Shown here piece after piece: positions 1-13,301 of a DNA stretch of 64,000 bases. The translations under genes were made by a program, and so were the position numbers. The notes under the pieces were generated by a model. The model was not told where the DNA came from. It did not search any database and was given only the letters and a program-made list of their open reading frames with translations. Origin of the DNA: Escallonia rubra (lineage: Eukaryota > Streptophyta > Magnoliopsida > Escalloniales > Escalloniaceae); assembly GCA_033065855.1 (NCBI GenBank), contig JAVXUO010001034.1:124001-188000 (forward strand), in the 5' to 3' direction. Every line of letters starts with the position of its first letter. Position 1 is the stretch's first letter.

Positions 1-554
1 GAAGATTAGGGAATCAGAACGAATATGCTACCAACAAGAATTTGACTATAGCGAACTGTCTGCATCACACTATAGTCAAACAAAGTAAATCTACTCCATT
101 GCATTTGCATTGTCAAGCTTCCAGAAAGAACTGATATCAAGTCGCGATTTAACAATGCCAGTTTCAACGACTAGAGCATTAGACGAACTTTAAAACTAGC
201 CATTCCCATACGTGATTCTAGCTAGTCCAGAAACTACAAAAATCCTGGTTTCCTTCTCTCTTTATGTTATCCTTCTTCAGTCGTGAACCAGCCACGAAAC
301 AGTTGGACCCTTTTTCACAGATCTAGTGATGCTTTAATGCAAAAAGAACTGTTCCATATTGGTTAGACCAGGGGGTAGATTTTTTTAGCTGACAGTTCAA
401 GACGGGTGACTTCCTTGAAGAAAATTACATGAACGTCAAAAGCATATGTAATCGTAGTTGGTTGAAAGTTTATACAGCTGATTTCATATATATGTAAGGC
501 GGTATATATATTATTAACTCCATTAAAGCGGATTACCCGTGTGCAGTTTCTTTC
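1..554 (-). other. 3' UTR and downstream flank of the SHMT gene
   Basis: This stretch follows the SHMT stop codon (555-557) on the minus strand. It is AT-rich with no credible coding frame; part of it must be the 3' UTR, but no polyadenylation site can be fixed by eye. Nothing else was recognised. Confidence 0.5.
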
Positions 555-3500
555 TCAGTTTTTGTACTTCATGGTCTCTTTCTCAAACCCAATTGTTGGG
601 AATTCTTTTGCAAACTCCTCGACCTCAAGGCGGAGCTTTGAAATCTCAGATTTGATGCTAGCACTGGACTGCATTGTGGCGACAAAGTCCTTCAATTTTG
701 TACCTGGCTCACAAGAAGCAGCAATAATGAACAGACAAATAACTGCTATAGCAGTGTACAGTGAAGGGATAATGAGAGATGAATGTTTACAAGGAGAGAT
801 ACACACGGTCAATGCCAAATACGACCGATAAGGAGGATTAGCTAGAGGGCTGAGAATTAGGGGTCCGACTAAGAGAGAAAATAGGAGGTCTCTATATCAC
901 CAAAATTACATTTAAGAACTTGCCCTTCTGAATCCCTTCAGGTTGGACCAGGGCACCTGGAGCCTCCCAAAGCCCTGTAACACACGGGATCAGCTCCCAC
1001 AAGCAGCTCCAGTGTAAAGCCTTTATCATCCTTTGTGATGGATATTGGTTTTTCACTTTTTCTGCTTGGCCTTTGGTCTCATGGGTGGTTCCCCATGAAT
1101 TGCTCTTTTTGCTCCTAAAACTGCAGACCCTAGGAGGTATATCTTTGAACTGATATTGGCAACATGACCAGTCAATGTGGTCAGCGCTTTCCAGGTGGCT
1201 TTATCTCATTGCCAGGGATGGTTACAAAATCCATCCTCACAACAACATCCCGTTAAAGCATGCTTGAAATTAACAATGAATGTGCACAACTGTATCGTAT
1301 AGCATCATATAGCACAAGCAAATATGTATAGAGTAATACTCATAGTTGCTGCCAAAGACATTCGAGTCAGGTAACACGAAGACACTACTGTAAATGATAC
1401 ATGAGCATGCAGATGTGATCAAGTCAGGAACCTTTAGCTTCGGCCTTAATCTTCAGAGCCAACTTCACAGCAGAATCAAAGAAGTGAGCAACTTTAGCAA
1501 AATCCTCTTCAATGAATCCCCTCGATGTGAGGGCAGGGGTTCCTGAAGCACAAGTTTTTGACCTTGTTAGTTAGTAAACTAAAAAAATAAAACAAGAACC
1601 TGATCAAAGAAAAAGATAATACCCATCCTGATGCCCCCAGGAACCATGGCAGACACATCTCCAGGAACAGTGTTCTTATTGGCTGCAATATGAACAGCTT
1701 CCAACACCTTTTCAACCCTCGAACCATCAATACCCTGTAGGAAGTTAAATCTTAAGAAGTTAGTGTCACCCTAATTCCATGATTAAAGGTAATGAATCGA
1801 CATCATCGTCTCCTATCTTTAATAAAATATTCAACAAAGTCTTGAATTTTTAAGTCAAGCTCAGCAGAGAATTATTTCTCAACTTTGTGGGAATTGTCTT
1901 ATATTACAAGTACTCGATATTGTTGGGAACTTCCCAAAACAAAATTATAAAGTCACCAAACAGCCAAAAAGAGAATTTCTCTCTGGCTCTCTGCTACTTT
2001 CTTTTAGAGGAGAAAGTAAAAAAGACTGTTGATTATCGAAGTTGCACAAACCCACCAAACAAAATACATGCATTATTCTCCAAGTAGCTACAGATCCTTT
2101 ACCTTCTTCTTCAAATTCACCAACACTAAGTGGTTATCGGTGCCACCAGAAACAAGCTCATAGCCATTCTCAGCCAAAGTCTGCAGGATTGTAAAATTCA
2201 ATGGTTTATTTTCAGCAATTTATCATGCTGGTCAGACAGACTTGATCGTCGGAAACTTAGTTTTGGAAACGCAAGAATACCATGTATGAGATATTTCTAG
2301 GTATCATTTTCAACATTTCACAACGCCATAGTGCCATACCTGCGCAAACTTTGAGCAATTACTGAGGACTTGCTCTTGGTAGGCTTTATATTCTGTAGTC
2401 GTTGCCTGCACTTGTACGAAAGTAAGAAAACAGTTATCTTTATGGTTCCTAAGCAGATGGCATGCTTCCCATGCAAATTTTGCCTACAAAAAAGAATCAA
2501 GTGGATGTACACCCTACACTGGCCACTGGCCAGCAAGAAACATTTTCTCGAGGTCATTTGAAATCTCCATCGCAGTTGCTAAAACAGCCTAGATACAACT
2601 CAGATCGTCACTTTAAGGTTTGGCCTCTTACTGTGTGTATTTCGATTTCCCTGCTTTCCAAGAATTATTTCTTTAATTGCATGCTTACCACTACGTAAAG
2701 ACTAGAACGGTGACTATTGAAAAAGTGAAGAAAGCGCCATTGAATTAATGACGCGCTGCCGATCATACGAAGGAAGCCAGTGCTATATGAACCAACCGAG
2801 AAAATCTGGAGCTCAACATGAACAATTTGGAGATGCGAAATTCAAAGCCAGCCACAAAACACTGTCAAACTACTTGCCAAATTTGCAACGTCCAACAACT
2901 TGACAGATACAAGTTTACTGGCTCTAATGTGTGATTTAGCCGATGTAATCTAAATCTCTGGTTTGTTCCTTAATTATTTAACCCTCGAATGACTAAATAT
3001 ATCTATCAGGATATTTCTTAGTAATGGCTTATGGCGCTCGAAAATTCTCAAACATCAATACAGACAAAAAGTATCCTATAGATCAACGTGAATTCAGAAT
3101 ATCCGACAAATCTTTTGTTGCTGGTTAAGCTAATGAAGTATCCACTCAATAGAGTAATTCAAGAGCATTTGGGATCTGTTCTATCCTCAATCTCATCAAA
3201 GCTTCCCCACCCCGGGCGAGTCCCCTCTCAGATAACGTAACAACAAATGAAAGCTGCTCACTTTAACATTTTGTTCCAAGGAGACCAATCTATTTTTCCA
3301 GTAAGTATTACTTCTTCACAGAGGTACAGTGATCGTTTGTTAGATCCTACTTTGAATGTAATGTTATAACCAGGTCTTCTCGTCAAATTAATACCTGTTT
3401 CAGTGCAACAGCTAAGCCAGTGATTGTGTGGTTGTGGGGGCCACCTTGAAGTCCAGGAAAGACAGCCTGATTGATTTTGTCTTCATAGTCATACAACACC

Positions 3501-6500
3501 TTAAAAAGAAGTCAAGAGCATAGTTGTGTTTAAAAAACCATATATAGATGCAAAGAAGCTTAAGGAGTAAAGCACACTGCTGTCGTTCAAACATCTAACC
3601 TCTTTTCCTTGTTTATTTATCTCTTTCACCCCCTTCCTGAAGAAAATCATGGCACCACGTGGCCCACGAAGTGACTTGTGGGTTGTGGTGGTTACAACAT
3701 CTGCATACTCAAAGGGTGAAGGGATGACACCAGCTGCAACCAGCCCACTGATGTGTGCCATATCTGCCAATAGAATAGCTTTCTGCTTGTCACAAACCTG
3801 TTGGATATACTCAATCAAGCTTCGCTTCAGTGTACTGAAATAAGTTGGAGTTGATTAGCTTAACAAATTTTACCTTGCGTATACGTGAGTAATCATAGAG
3901 ACGAGCATATGCACTAGCACCAGCGACTATTAATTTCGGCCTGAAGAGTGTGGCACTTTTCTCCAACTGCCATATCATATGACTTAAGGTTACAAGCCTT
4001 CCATAACTAAGTAGGTAAAGAGAACAACATATACGGTAAATGAGTTACACAACATTAAACAAGCATTTCAAAACTGGCTTACTTACGACAGGCTGACTTA
4101 GATTTGCTTAGCAAACCAGAAGAACACCAGGTTTCTTTTGTTTCCCTTGTAGGGTTTGGCGGAGGTGGGGGGTTAAGGGGGCACACTGACCCAGGTATAT
4201 CACCAAGTGGACTGCAAAGCAGGTTGGTCAACTCAGGGCAAAACTAGGATGAGAGTACCAAGCTGACCACAAATTAAAAATTTCTGCTTAATTCAGATAT
4301 TAACTTTGATCAGGATCTGAAATCCCTAGGATTTTTCATTTCATTCCTATGTTACAGCCATTCCAATTTGTATGTAACGTGTCACCACAGTTTAGTAACT
4401 CTATGAAGTTTGGCCTGCTCTCTGTGTAGTGAAGCCTCACTAATATGCCTCGATAAGCTTTGCATGAAAGAAACAAGAAAGAAGAAAGCCAAAAGAAAGA
4501 GAATGGTGTTAAAGGAAGTTGCCTTTAATAAAAAGAATGGTGGAAAACTACCTGATCATAATCAATATAACCTGTGCTCTCGTCCAATCTATATGGCATA
4601 GTTTCAAAAAATATAGACACCGCAGATATCTTCTTCGTGTCAGTCTGCAAACAAAAGAAGCTATGACATTAAGCATGAGATGATACTCAGCATTAGATAA
4701 TCCTAACAGAATAATGCTGTAAACAAGGAGAGATCTGCAAAATTGTTATATGTTCCGTAAAGTGACTACAGTTCAGATTCAGACCCACTAATATTATTGT
4801 ATGTTTGTCTACGCATGTTAGGTCCAGTGAGGGAAGATTCTGAACTTAACAAAGTTACAGAGTACCATATGAAAAAACACCAAAGACTAACTCTTATGCA
4901 TTCTAAGTTATCTGGTACAATTTGAAAAGTGTCGATAATCTACTCAAGATTTTATATACGCCTAACAACATCTAATTGTCCACTTTCCAAGTCCAGAGGT
5001 TCCTGTTACTCTCTTCTGAACACAAACAAGTTGGCATTTGCCAAATGCTAATGGTGTAGAAAGGTATGAATCCTTATAGGTACCTGCCCTGTGCTGGATA
5101 CTCCACATATGAATAAGGATATGGGTTATGTGTATGATATTGTTTGTGGTTGTAAAAGTCCTTGAGATGTAACATTTTCGGCAGGTTGCATGGAAAGGAG
5201 TGAAGCGTCCATGCATAAAACAACACCGTGCATTATTTAACCCTAGGAAATAAATTCATGTTCTCAAGGGTAACATACTACAATCCTGGGTTTGAAGATT
5301 GTGTCCCCACTTGTCATTAACATGCAGTAAAATATGCTGCTGCTTGCCTGACACCCGTGCCCCAGTCTATGTGAAAGAGTTGTGACCTTTTATCACTTTT
5401 AATCTAACCTAGACAGTGCTTATACTTGCAATATAGAGGGGAGTTATCTACAGGTTCTCATGGACAAAGACCACATTTAGGATTCTGTAAGATGTCATAA
5501 TGTCTTTGGGTTGAGGTTGATTCTTCATAAGGTTTCTCCTGCCATCTTTCACGCACAAGCAAGTTGATATTAGACTTTCGTGATTAGAGATCAGTTCAGA
5601 AGCTGATGCCTTTGCTACCTTACTGCACGTTTCATGGAAGGAACTTCATGATTTAAACTACATATTCTAAACACTTCGAATATCCAAAAGATTAAAAGAG
5701 TGCAGTTGTGCACTCGTCTGACCAAAAGCACACAAGGCATTCCGATTTTCCTTTTTCTGTCGCTGCATTCTTGTCTGCTATCAAGCAAATACAGTTTTAA
5801 AGCACAAAAGTTGAATGCATTCATAACCAATTCAATAGCACAAAATTGAGGGGAAACCTCCCAACAACCACCTTTGAAGATATAAATTCCATGTACATGT
5901 GTCTTGATGATAACAGAGTGGTCATCATTTAGAAGCAGAATAAGACCAATTATTCAGCATATACATTGGAAGCTGTAAGCACCTGATAGCCGTGTGAAAG
6001 ATGCCCACCGTGGGGAAGATCAAGAGCCATGATTCTGTCATGGGGCTTTAGTAATGCAGTGTAAACTTGAAAATTAGCTGGAGACCCTGAAAGTGGCTGC
6101 ACGTTCACTGCGATATAAAGGGTGATTAGTGATTAGACGCTGAAAATTGCTGGGACACTGTTAGATCACAACCCAATGGAATGGGGAAAACACAGTCCAC
6201 TTCGTCAATCTTTTATTTCAACAGGAATGTAAATAATTACAAAAAAAAATACCCCGGGTACCCACTATTGACAACAGTCAACAAACTTCAAACAACTGAT
6301 GGCAAAAAATTATTCAAGTCCTTAAGAATATCTGGTAGTCGTAACTCACATTGCCCGCAAACCAACCAATTGGGAATAACACAGCCTAGGAGGTTTCATT
6401 CAACGAAGTTGATCCTACTGGCACTCAAGGTCATCAAAATACAATGTTATATGGAAATTATGGTTGCAAATAGATATATGATGCTGAAAAATCTCCAACA

Positions 6501-7846
6501 ATTAGAGAAAGGCACAGGTGTAACATTTTTCAGCATAATATTTAGATTTCTACAGGATTTGCCGTTTCGCAGGCAATTACCTCCCCATTTCGCAGGATCC
6601 AATCGAAATGCTTCCAATGCACGCTTCTGGCATAAAGACTCTGCCATGTCAATGTACCTGAAAACAGAGTATCATGAACAACAGAAAAATGGATCAACCA
6701 TGCATGATATATGCTAATGCTAACTAAACATCAATGGGCCATAAATATCTATTAGATCAAGAGAATCAACAAGGAAAAAAAAATATAGTAGTCTGCATAC
6801 TCATTTCCTCCATAGTATCTAGCACCAGGATATCCTTCACTGTATTTGTTAGTCATAACAGACCCAACTGCTTGCATCACAGAGACGGAAGTGAAATTCT
6901 CTGAAGGAATGAGCTCAAGTCCCTTCAAAATGAGAACAAACCCCTTTTAATCATTTAGTTCAAGCCAAGGTTCTTCATTAATCACCCTAAACAGAATTTA
7001 TACGACATATAAATTTAGTTGTACTTGAAGCAATCAAATGAAACTAGACAACACTTTCAACTAGTTTCGGAGTTTTTGCTCATCTTTGTGAGACAAGAGA
7101 ATCAGAATAAAGTTCTAGACTAGACTTTCTTCACATAAATAGCACTCCCTCCATATATTTGTCTCCTATCACTTTCGACGAGTTCCTAGAATATAATCTA
7201 AACATGTATTTAAACTTTAACTTTGCCCATTATTTCTGCCATATTTTGACTTGTCAAGCAATACTAGCTCGGTCAGCAATTATGCCCGAGTTCAATTCAA
7301 TGCCTCGAGGTTCTCATATTATTCTAAAGATACGCATTTAGTCTAAGGGGACAAAAATTACGAAACAGCGGGAGTATGAAGTAAGACAAGAACCTTCCAC
7401 TGTCTCGCTTTCTCGTGCTCGATTATATCAGCAATCTCGGGATCAACAACCTCCAGCGGAGCGTTCAACTGCTTTGGCCACTGCAAACTCACAGAGTTCA
7501 ACATCATCAGCAATCACTACAGAGTACCAATACAACTACGAAAGACGTAGTTTCAATACAGAAAAGCAAGGAAGGCAAAATCAAATCAAATTGAACACTT
7601 GATATCCTTACCGAGACACCTGGTTTTTCTTTCTCATACACAGCTTCATTCGGCAAAGATGTCTGCAAACACAATGACAACACAATAAGAAGATTGGTTC
7701 CCGAAAATGTTTTTGAAAAGCTGTTTTTATGAAGAAAAAAAACCATTGAAGCGAACCATGTAATAGATGGAGCCGCCATTGAGGAGGCGCTGGATTGGCT
7801 TGTCGACGGAGGAGGAAAGCCTGCGAAGCGCCATTGCCATTGCCAT
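555..7846 (-). CDS. SHM1: Serine hydroxymethyltransferase, mitochondrial type (15 exons, complete)
   Basis: PLP enzyme that interconverts serine + THF and glycine + methylene-THF; with glycine decarboxylase it runs the photorespiratory glycine-to-serine step in mitochondria. Exons in transcript order: 7757-7846, 7612-7662, 7394-7480, 6801-6922, 6581-6657, 5983-6107, 4552-4644, 3874-3966, 3600-3797, 3395-3499, 2340-2405, 2103-2180, 1623-1734, 1432-1542, 555-703. All junctions are GT-AG and in phase; the total is 1557 bp, 518 aa, the usual plant length. The N-terminus [13 protein letters not shown] looks like a mitochondrial presequence. The family signature [15 protein letters not shown] is in exon 9, with the PLP lysine at about residue 287. 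[12 protein letters not shown] is in exon 4, and the C-terminus ends in [11 protein letters not shown]. The start at 7846 is the first Met of the conserved presequence. No break was seen, so it should be functional. Similarity was judged from memory of Arabidopsis and grape SHM1, not from an alignment. Confidence 0.97.
7145..7374. mobile_element. Stowaway-like MITE in SHMT intron 3
   Basis: The left end reads CTCCCTCCATATATTTGTC and the right end is its imperfect inverse, ending in CGGGAG. That matches the CTCCCTCC termini of Tc1/mariner-derived Stowaway MITEs. Length about 230 bp. The dinucleotide on the right is TA; on the left it is CA, so one target TA appears to have mutated. It has no coding capacity and lies wholly inside the intron between exons 7394-7480 and 6801-6922. 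Confidence 0.6.
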
Positions 7847-8890
7847 CTCGCTCTGCTAGCTTGTCTTTCCAAAGGCAGGGCCAAACTCAATGCGCGCGGT
7901 GTGTTGGTTTGGTAAGCCTTTTTTTGTGGGTGAGGTTTCGGTGGTTGAAGAAATTTGTGTAATTTTTCTGGTGATTGTCGGGTTTAATGTTATCCGACTA
8001 AGGGGATTTTTCACAGAGTGACCAACGGCTAGCATCAATTGGCTCCCACCAGCTAGAAACGAGAACAACTAAATCAACTGTCGTTTCGAGGCCCCGCGCT
8101 CCTTTCATGGTCTATTTTTACTTCCACATAATTGTCGCTAAAATGCAAATAAAATTGCATTTTCTACGTAATTGTAAATATTGCTCGATAGTAGGGATCC
8201 GCAAACTCTATAGGATTCGACGAGTTACCCTTAACACGATTGCAACTGTTGCACCTGCATCTCATAAAAGAAGGTAAAGGCATCGCCATGAACAGTATCT
8301 CGCATCCTCATATGCGTAGCTACATCCATTGAGGTATTAAATTGGTCTTGAAACACACTAGTGAGTATCTTATTTCTTCTTAACCACTAAGCTTGTCTAA
8401 CAATTTATTGTCTAACAAATTAAATTGGTAAACTTTGTAAGCACCAATCAATCAGTGCAATTTGTAGATTTTTTTTTTCACTGTGAGTCGTAAAGTTAAT
8501 TACAGAGGTTATATGTGACCCAACCCCAAAAAAAATAAAAGGGTTCGTTTATTACCTCTAGAGACCCAAATCTGTTACAATATTGGCAGGAAAACATTAT
8601 TCGAAAGGTTAATACCAGCAAAAAGTTCTAAAAGTGTTTGCTGTGAAGAAGAACGGATCACATTGTAGTGAAGCGATTTACTATCTTCTGTAATTCTTCC
8701 AATTGAATCCGAGATCGTGAGTGTATGTTACCAGTTGCACTTTTGAAAACAAAACTCACTTAACGATAGGGTCTCTATGTTTTTCGGTAATGATCTGTTG
8801 TCCATTTATTGCTAATGCATCTTTAGTGAGAGTTATGTGTTACGATATATAAGATAAACTAGTAGTAAGCAGAAACACAAAATAATCGTT
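7847..8890. other. SHMT upstream region and intergenic DNA
   Basis: This holds the presumed promoter and 5' UTR of the minus-strand SHMT gene. No clear TATA box was seen within about 150 bp upstream of the ATG. From about 8120 onward it is AT-rich sequence with no frame or repeat that I recognise. Confidence 0.4.
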
Positions 8891-8894
8891 AATC

Positions 8895-9033
8895 CAAAGG
8901 GGTTGGTTGAGTTGGCAAGGGCCTCGCGGAGTGACCTCGAGATCCCGTGTTCGATTCATCCCTTCTCCTAGGGTTACCCATATTTGCAGTTCTATTATTT
9001 CCCAATTTGAGAAATTCAAAAAAAAAAAAAATT
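8895..9033 (+). mobile_element. tRNA-derived SINE (candidate)
   Basis: GGTTGAGTTGGCAAGGGCC resembles an RNA polymerase III box A, and GTGTTCGATTCATCC about 35 bp downstream resembles box B. This is the spacing and wording of tRNA-related plant SINE heads. A short body follows and ends in a run of 13 A at about 9019-9031. No clear target-site duplication was found, so the ends are approximate. Confidence 0.5.
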
Positions 9034-9068
9034 TGTTGTATTTGTATGACATCGCACCAAATCTAACC

Positions 9069-9128
9069 AAGCAAGGCCTATCCAAACTTAGACATCCCAA
9101 GCAAGCCCTATCCAAACTTAGACATCTC
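9069..9128. repeat. Two tandem copies of a 30-bp unit
   Basis: The unit beginning AAGCAAGGCCTATCC occurs at 9069-9098 and again at 9099-9128 with two differences. It lies just 3' of the SINE candidate. Confidence 0.75.
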
Positions 9129-9443
9129 TTGGCCACAAAGTGAGGTTCAGCTTTCACTCATAACCTGATAGGAGAGTATCTTGTTTGTGAGACAAATTAA
9201 GCCACCTATCCCCTTGCGCGTTTGTTTCTTCTTCCTACGAAATCACCACCATCTGGTCGCAATCACTACACGAAGAAGTTGACAGCAAGCCGAGGCCCTT
9301 TACGGCCAAGCCCCAGAGCATGGGCTAATAACTGTCAAAGCAAAAGCTTGGGCCGCTTATATGTAATGTAGATAGGCTTTTGTTTCTTGGGCCAAAAGCG
9401 ATTATGGGCTTTTGACTTAATCTGCACTTTATTTGTCCGACGT
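9129..9443. other. Intergenic stretch without recognised features
   Basis: No coding frame, repeat or terminal structure was recognised between the 30-bp tandem repeat and the target duplication of the MULE-like element. Confidence 0.4.
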
Positions 9444-9452
9444 TTTTACTTT

Positions 9453-10561
9453 AGATTAATTACATTCATATCCTTGAGGTAAGATAAAATTACCGTTAAT
9501 GATACAAAGTTTTAAAAGGTAATAGACCGTGATGACAAACGTTAAAATGGTAAGGCGTTAGGGATCCGGCCGTCCAAAAAATGTACTTTTTTTGTTATAT
9601 CATCAATACGTATTTTTAAAATGGCAATACTACCCATGTACTGTATATATTGAAAAAGTTTTTGAATTTTTAACTTAGGGTTTCAAACCCTAATTTCAAA
9701 TTAGGGTTTCCAAATTAGTGTCCTTGAAATTTAGAATTTTCAAATTAGATTTTCAAACACTAGTTTAAAAAATTAGGGTTTGTAACATTAGTCCTTGAAA
9801 CTTAGAGTTCTCGATCAAATTAGAGTTTAAATTTTAAAAATCTTCATTTCCAAATTAGGGTTTCCTGAAAACCCTTATCTTTCTCTTCACCCCCCTCCCT
9901 GTCGCCGCCCCCAACCTCACTTCTCTTCGTCGCTGCACCCACCCTCCCCTCACCTCGCCGTTGCACTCGCCATCCTTCTACCCCGTCGCTGCACCCACCC
10001 TCCCCCCTCCCTATCGCCACACACATCTTCCCCTCACCCTGTTGCCGATGACCGACATTGGTTTATGTATAGTGGTGGTGTGGGTATGGCTAGAAATGTA
10101 TGGTTTGCTTTTATGTATGATGGTGGTTTGTATGGCTTGACTGGGCGTGGTGGTGTGGGTGGATGGCTGTGGTTTTGGTGTTGTGGGTTGGAGTTAATGC
10201 CAGTGGTGGGTCTTCTGGTGGCGACAAGTCAATTGAAGGCGGTGGTGGGCTGATTGGAGGTAGTGGTAGGCTAATTGGTGATGGTGGAAGGCTGCTTTGG
10301 CGCCGACGCTGTTCCAGTGGTGCCATGGTGAAAGTTTCTGAAGCGGAAGAAATGAAAATTGAAGAGCCAGAAGAGGGGGGGGGGGAGAAGATGGGCAAAT
10401 CAGGAATTACAGTTCTACTTATGAGCAATATGGTCATTTTAACCATTCTGTTATATATTTGAGTATTCCGTTAGGTCAAAGAAAATAAGTGCCTATTTTT
10501 CAAACTTATGGACACGCGTGTAGTTTCACCCAGACCTCAAAGACATGGGTGTAATTAACCC
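9453..10561. mobile_element. Non-autonomous Mutator-like element with 9-bp TSD
   Basis: The left end (TTAATTACATTCATATCC then TTGAGG) is the inverse, with 4 mismatches in 24 bases, of the right end at about 10536-10559. The perfect direct repeat TTTTACTTT flanks the element at 9444-9452 and 10562-10570; a 9-bp target duplication is the hallmark of the Mutator superfamily. Total 1109 bp. The interior (about 9870-10400) is GC-rich low-complexity sequence with G/C strand bias and no transposase. It might be captured host sequence, but no protein family was recognised. Confidence 0.8.
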
Positions 10562-10567
10562 TTTTAC

Positions 10568-10850
10568 TTTTATCTGTGCTGGAGCAAATTTCTAAAAAGT
10601 TGCCAATAATATTTTCACCATCACCATAGGGTAAAATGATGAATATTTTTACCTAACTTCTAAATATACATAAATCGCCTTTTTTCAATTGTTTATCTTT
10701 CTTTATTTGTTTTATCCGTGTTGGAACAAACTTCTAAAAGCTGCCAATAATTTTCACCACAGGGTAAAAAGACAAATATTTTTACCTAACCTCTAAATAA
10801 GTAAATATACACGAATCATCTTTTTTTTAATATATTTTCTTTATATATAA
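10568..10850. repeat. Diverged tandem duplication, period about 142 bp
   Basis: A block starting TTTATCTGTGCTGGAGC at 10568 recurs at 10711 as TTTATCCGTGTTGGAAC. Both continue through matching text (TGCCAATAAT, CAGGGTAAAA or TAGGGTAAAA, ATATTTTTACCTAAC). The first copy begins exactly at the right-hand target duplication of the MULE-like element. Confidence 0.7.
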
Positions 10851-10915
10851 AAAACAAAGTTAGAGTAAAAATGGTATTTGGCCTTTTTACTTTGAATTTT
10901 TATGATAGATTCCGT

Positions 10916-11899
10916 TAAACCTAGCAAAAATTGATCCGGACCTGCGGGTCTACCCGTACCCGTGCAAAAAAATCGGGTATGAGTACATATTTAGAATACC
11001 CGTTAAAAACAGACTCGTACCCGAATCGACCCGTAAAATCCGGGTAAGTTTGGGTCGGTTACGGTTTACCCGATTATATGTCTATATATATGAATTTTAG
11101 GGTTAAACATCTCATTCAACTCCTCTTTTCACCTGCTTTAGCCGCCCCAACCTCTCAACTCTCCCTCACAGTCATATATCCCTTCTCTCAAATCTCTCTT
11201 TCTTACAGATCTACTGAAGTCACGACCACCATACTTAACCCACATCTCCGCGGTGGCTAGTCACTCTCGATCTACCGCATCTCCGCCGCCATCGGTCGGT
11301 CTCTCTCATATCGTCGCCATCGATCTATCACCACCGTGGCCCGTCGCCACCGATCTGTCACCGCCGTGGCCTCGACGCCACCGATCGTTCATCACTATGG
11401 CCCCAACGCCATCGATCGGTCACCACTGTCGCCGACCGTGGCTTTATGGGTGTTGGGTAGACTGAAGAGTTTCAGTCAATGGATCTTCATGGTTGTCGAC
11501 TTGTCGTGTGTTGTTGATGTGCAGATTGTTTTTTTTTAATTATTATTATTCAAAAATGTTCATATTGGTTTTTTTTATATTTTTATGGAAAGATGTTCAT
11601 ATTTTTGTGGAATGAATTTTGGTGGAGGAACAATGAGTGGTTTGATTGTTGGAGGTTAAAATGTGTGTAATTAGTAGGTAATTGAAGTCTATTTATTTAA
11701 AAAATAATCAATCAGAAATTCATGATTTACCCACGGGTAATACCCTACCCGCAGGAGTAGTGTACGGGTTCCCAAAAAGCTTATCCGAGAAAAATCGGGT
11801 AAATTTTACCCGACCCGTTTTACCCTGTACCCGTTCGGATTGTACCCGTACCCGGCGGGTTTACCCGTACACGGCGGGTTTACCCGTTTGCCAGGTCTA
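10916..11899. mobile_element. Non-autonomous hAT element with perfect 8-bp TSD
   Basis: The termini TAAACCTAGCAAAA (left) and TAGACCTGGCAAAC (right, inverted) form a hAT-type TIR of about 14 bp. Flanking repeats GATTCCGT at 10908-10915 and 11900-11907 are identical, as expected for hAT. Both subterminal zones are packed with short CGGGTA/TACCCG motifs in both orientations, typical of transposase-binding arrays. Length 984 bp. The core (about 11130-11450) holds proline/histidine-rich low-complexity frames but no transposase. Confidence 0.9.
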
Positions 11900-11907
11900 G
11901 ATTCCGT

Positions 11908-13295
11908 ACTCATAATCAACAACTTTGCTCATTTACTTTACCATAACTTGACGTGCAAAAAGATACCGTATTTGTTTAAGAGTAAATGGTTACTTAACAA
12001 GTTATCAGAAGTTTAGTTTGATAAGGTATTGAGTTCAATTATTTCCGCTTGATCAGTCTTCCTTGATATTGTGCAATTGACAATCTATTTATTTATGCAC
12101 TCAGTGCCAGTGTACCTTAATTAATCTCTCCACGAACAAGGACTTGCAAGTGAGGATGAGTGCTAAAGTATGATAGGACTTGCATGTGAAGAAGCGTGTT
12201 AAGGTACAATATACGTAGTTGGACTCATTTTTTAACGGTTTAAACTCTTTGAACAGATATAAGCCCAATACATTGTACTAGTAATCAAGAGAATCAGTTA
12301 CAAGAGTGTTTCTTACGTCAAAATATATCTTGATTTTTGTGTTTTAACTGTACCATCCCGAACTCTGAGTGAAAAATTGGCTTTGCTATAAGGGCAGACT
12401 CGATGAGGGCTTGCATACCATGTTCAATAATTTGGTCGAAGAAAGAGGATAAAACCAGAGGGATCCAATGAGAGGGCCAGAGCACGCAAAATGAGAGCTA
12501 GGAAATGGGGGTCCTCGAATCCTACAGTGTAAATGTTTTTCTGTCTGCGCTTTGCTTTTCTGGGTTGATCTCATCTCACGGCATTCACTCAGTATTCAGT
12601 GGTGATGACAAGATTCGAGTCCCCACAAGTTTTGGTGGGTTTAGGCTGGCAAAAGTGTTCGGTTGTACCAAAACTCACATGATCACTTACCTATCTATTT
12701 CCCCTTTTTCCGTTGTTTATTTCAGCTCTTTCTTGTCAATTTATTTATTTTTTTAAGAGTGGCTTTTAGTTTGTTTTGTTTGATATAAGTAGATAGGCCT
12801 TTTACTAGCAGTTCACTAAAATAAGACAATTACTCTCTCTCAGTTGGACTCTAATTACTTTTTCTTAATTATTTCAACCTTTTTCTTTTTTGGTACTTTT
12901 TAAGTTCGAATTTCTATTTTAACGTTTATTTCAATTAATGTTGCACATCTTACCCAATCCACGCTCAATTTGTTCAAAACCCTTTCTCTATGAACTTTTT
13001 ACGTAGACACATGAAGCCTAAACTGCTACCATCAATCTTCTCCAACAACCAGGATTTCAAAGATTCTTATGACATTATTGGAAATCATTGACTTGCTACC
13101 ATCAATCTGCGAAATGATACTTGTATTAAAAAGAATTTGTATGGCATTACTCTAAAGAAAAACCTAAAACAATATTACAGCAGTTAAATGACAAAAAAAA
13201 TAAAAAAATTGAATGACAAAAGTTTTAGGCCCACAAAATTATTATGGTGCAGAAAGGATAAACATTTGCACCTTTCTACCATTGATTTTGATAGC
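11908..13295. other. Intergenic DNA upstream of the small gene
   Basis: Mostly AT-rich. One 83-codon frame at 12505-12756 resembles nothing I know and has no supporting context. Poly-A and poly-T runs occur near 13190-13210. No terminal repeats were recognised. Confidence 0.4.
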
Positions 13296-13301
13296 CTCTA
13301 A

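Noticed and set aside
7507-7890. 127-codon minus-strand frame overlapping SHMT exon 1
   Set aside because: It is in another frame from the conserved presequence [13 protein letters not shown] and runs through introns; it is a shadow of the real gene.
8898-8960. Possible functional tRNA gene
   Set aside because: Box A- and box B-like motifs exist, but the cloverleaf arms do not pair, and a poly-A tail follows, so a SINE head is the better reading.
10111-10462. Gly-rich and Pro/His-rich frames inside the MULE-like element
   Set aside because: Low-complexity reading of a G/C-skewed patch; both strands are open and no domain is visible.
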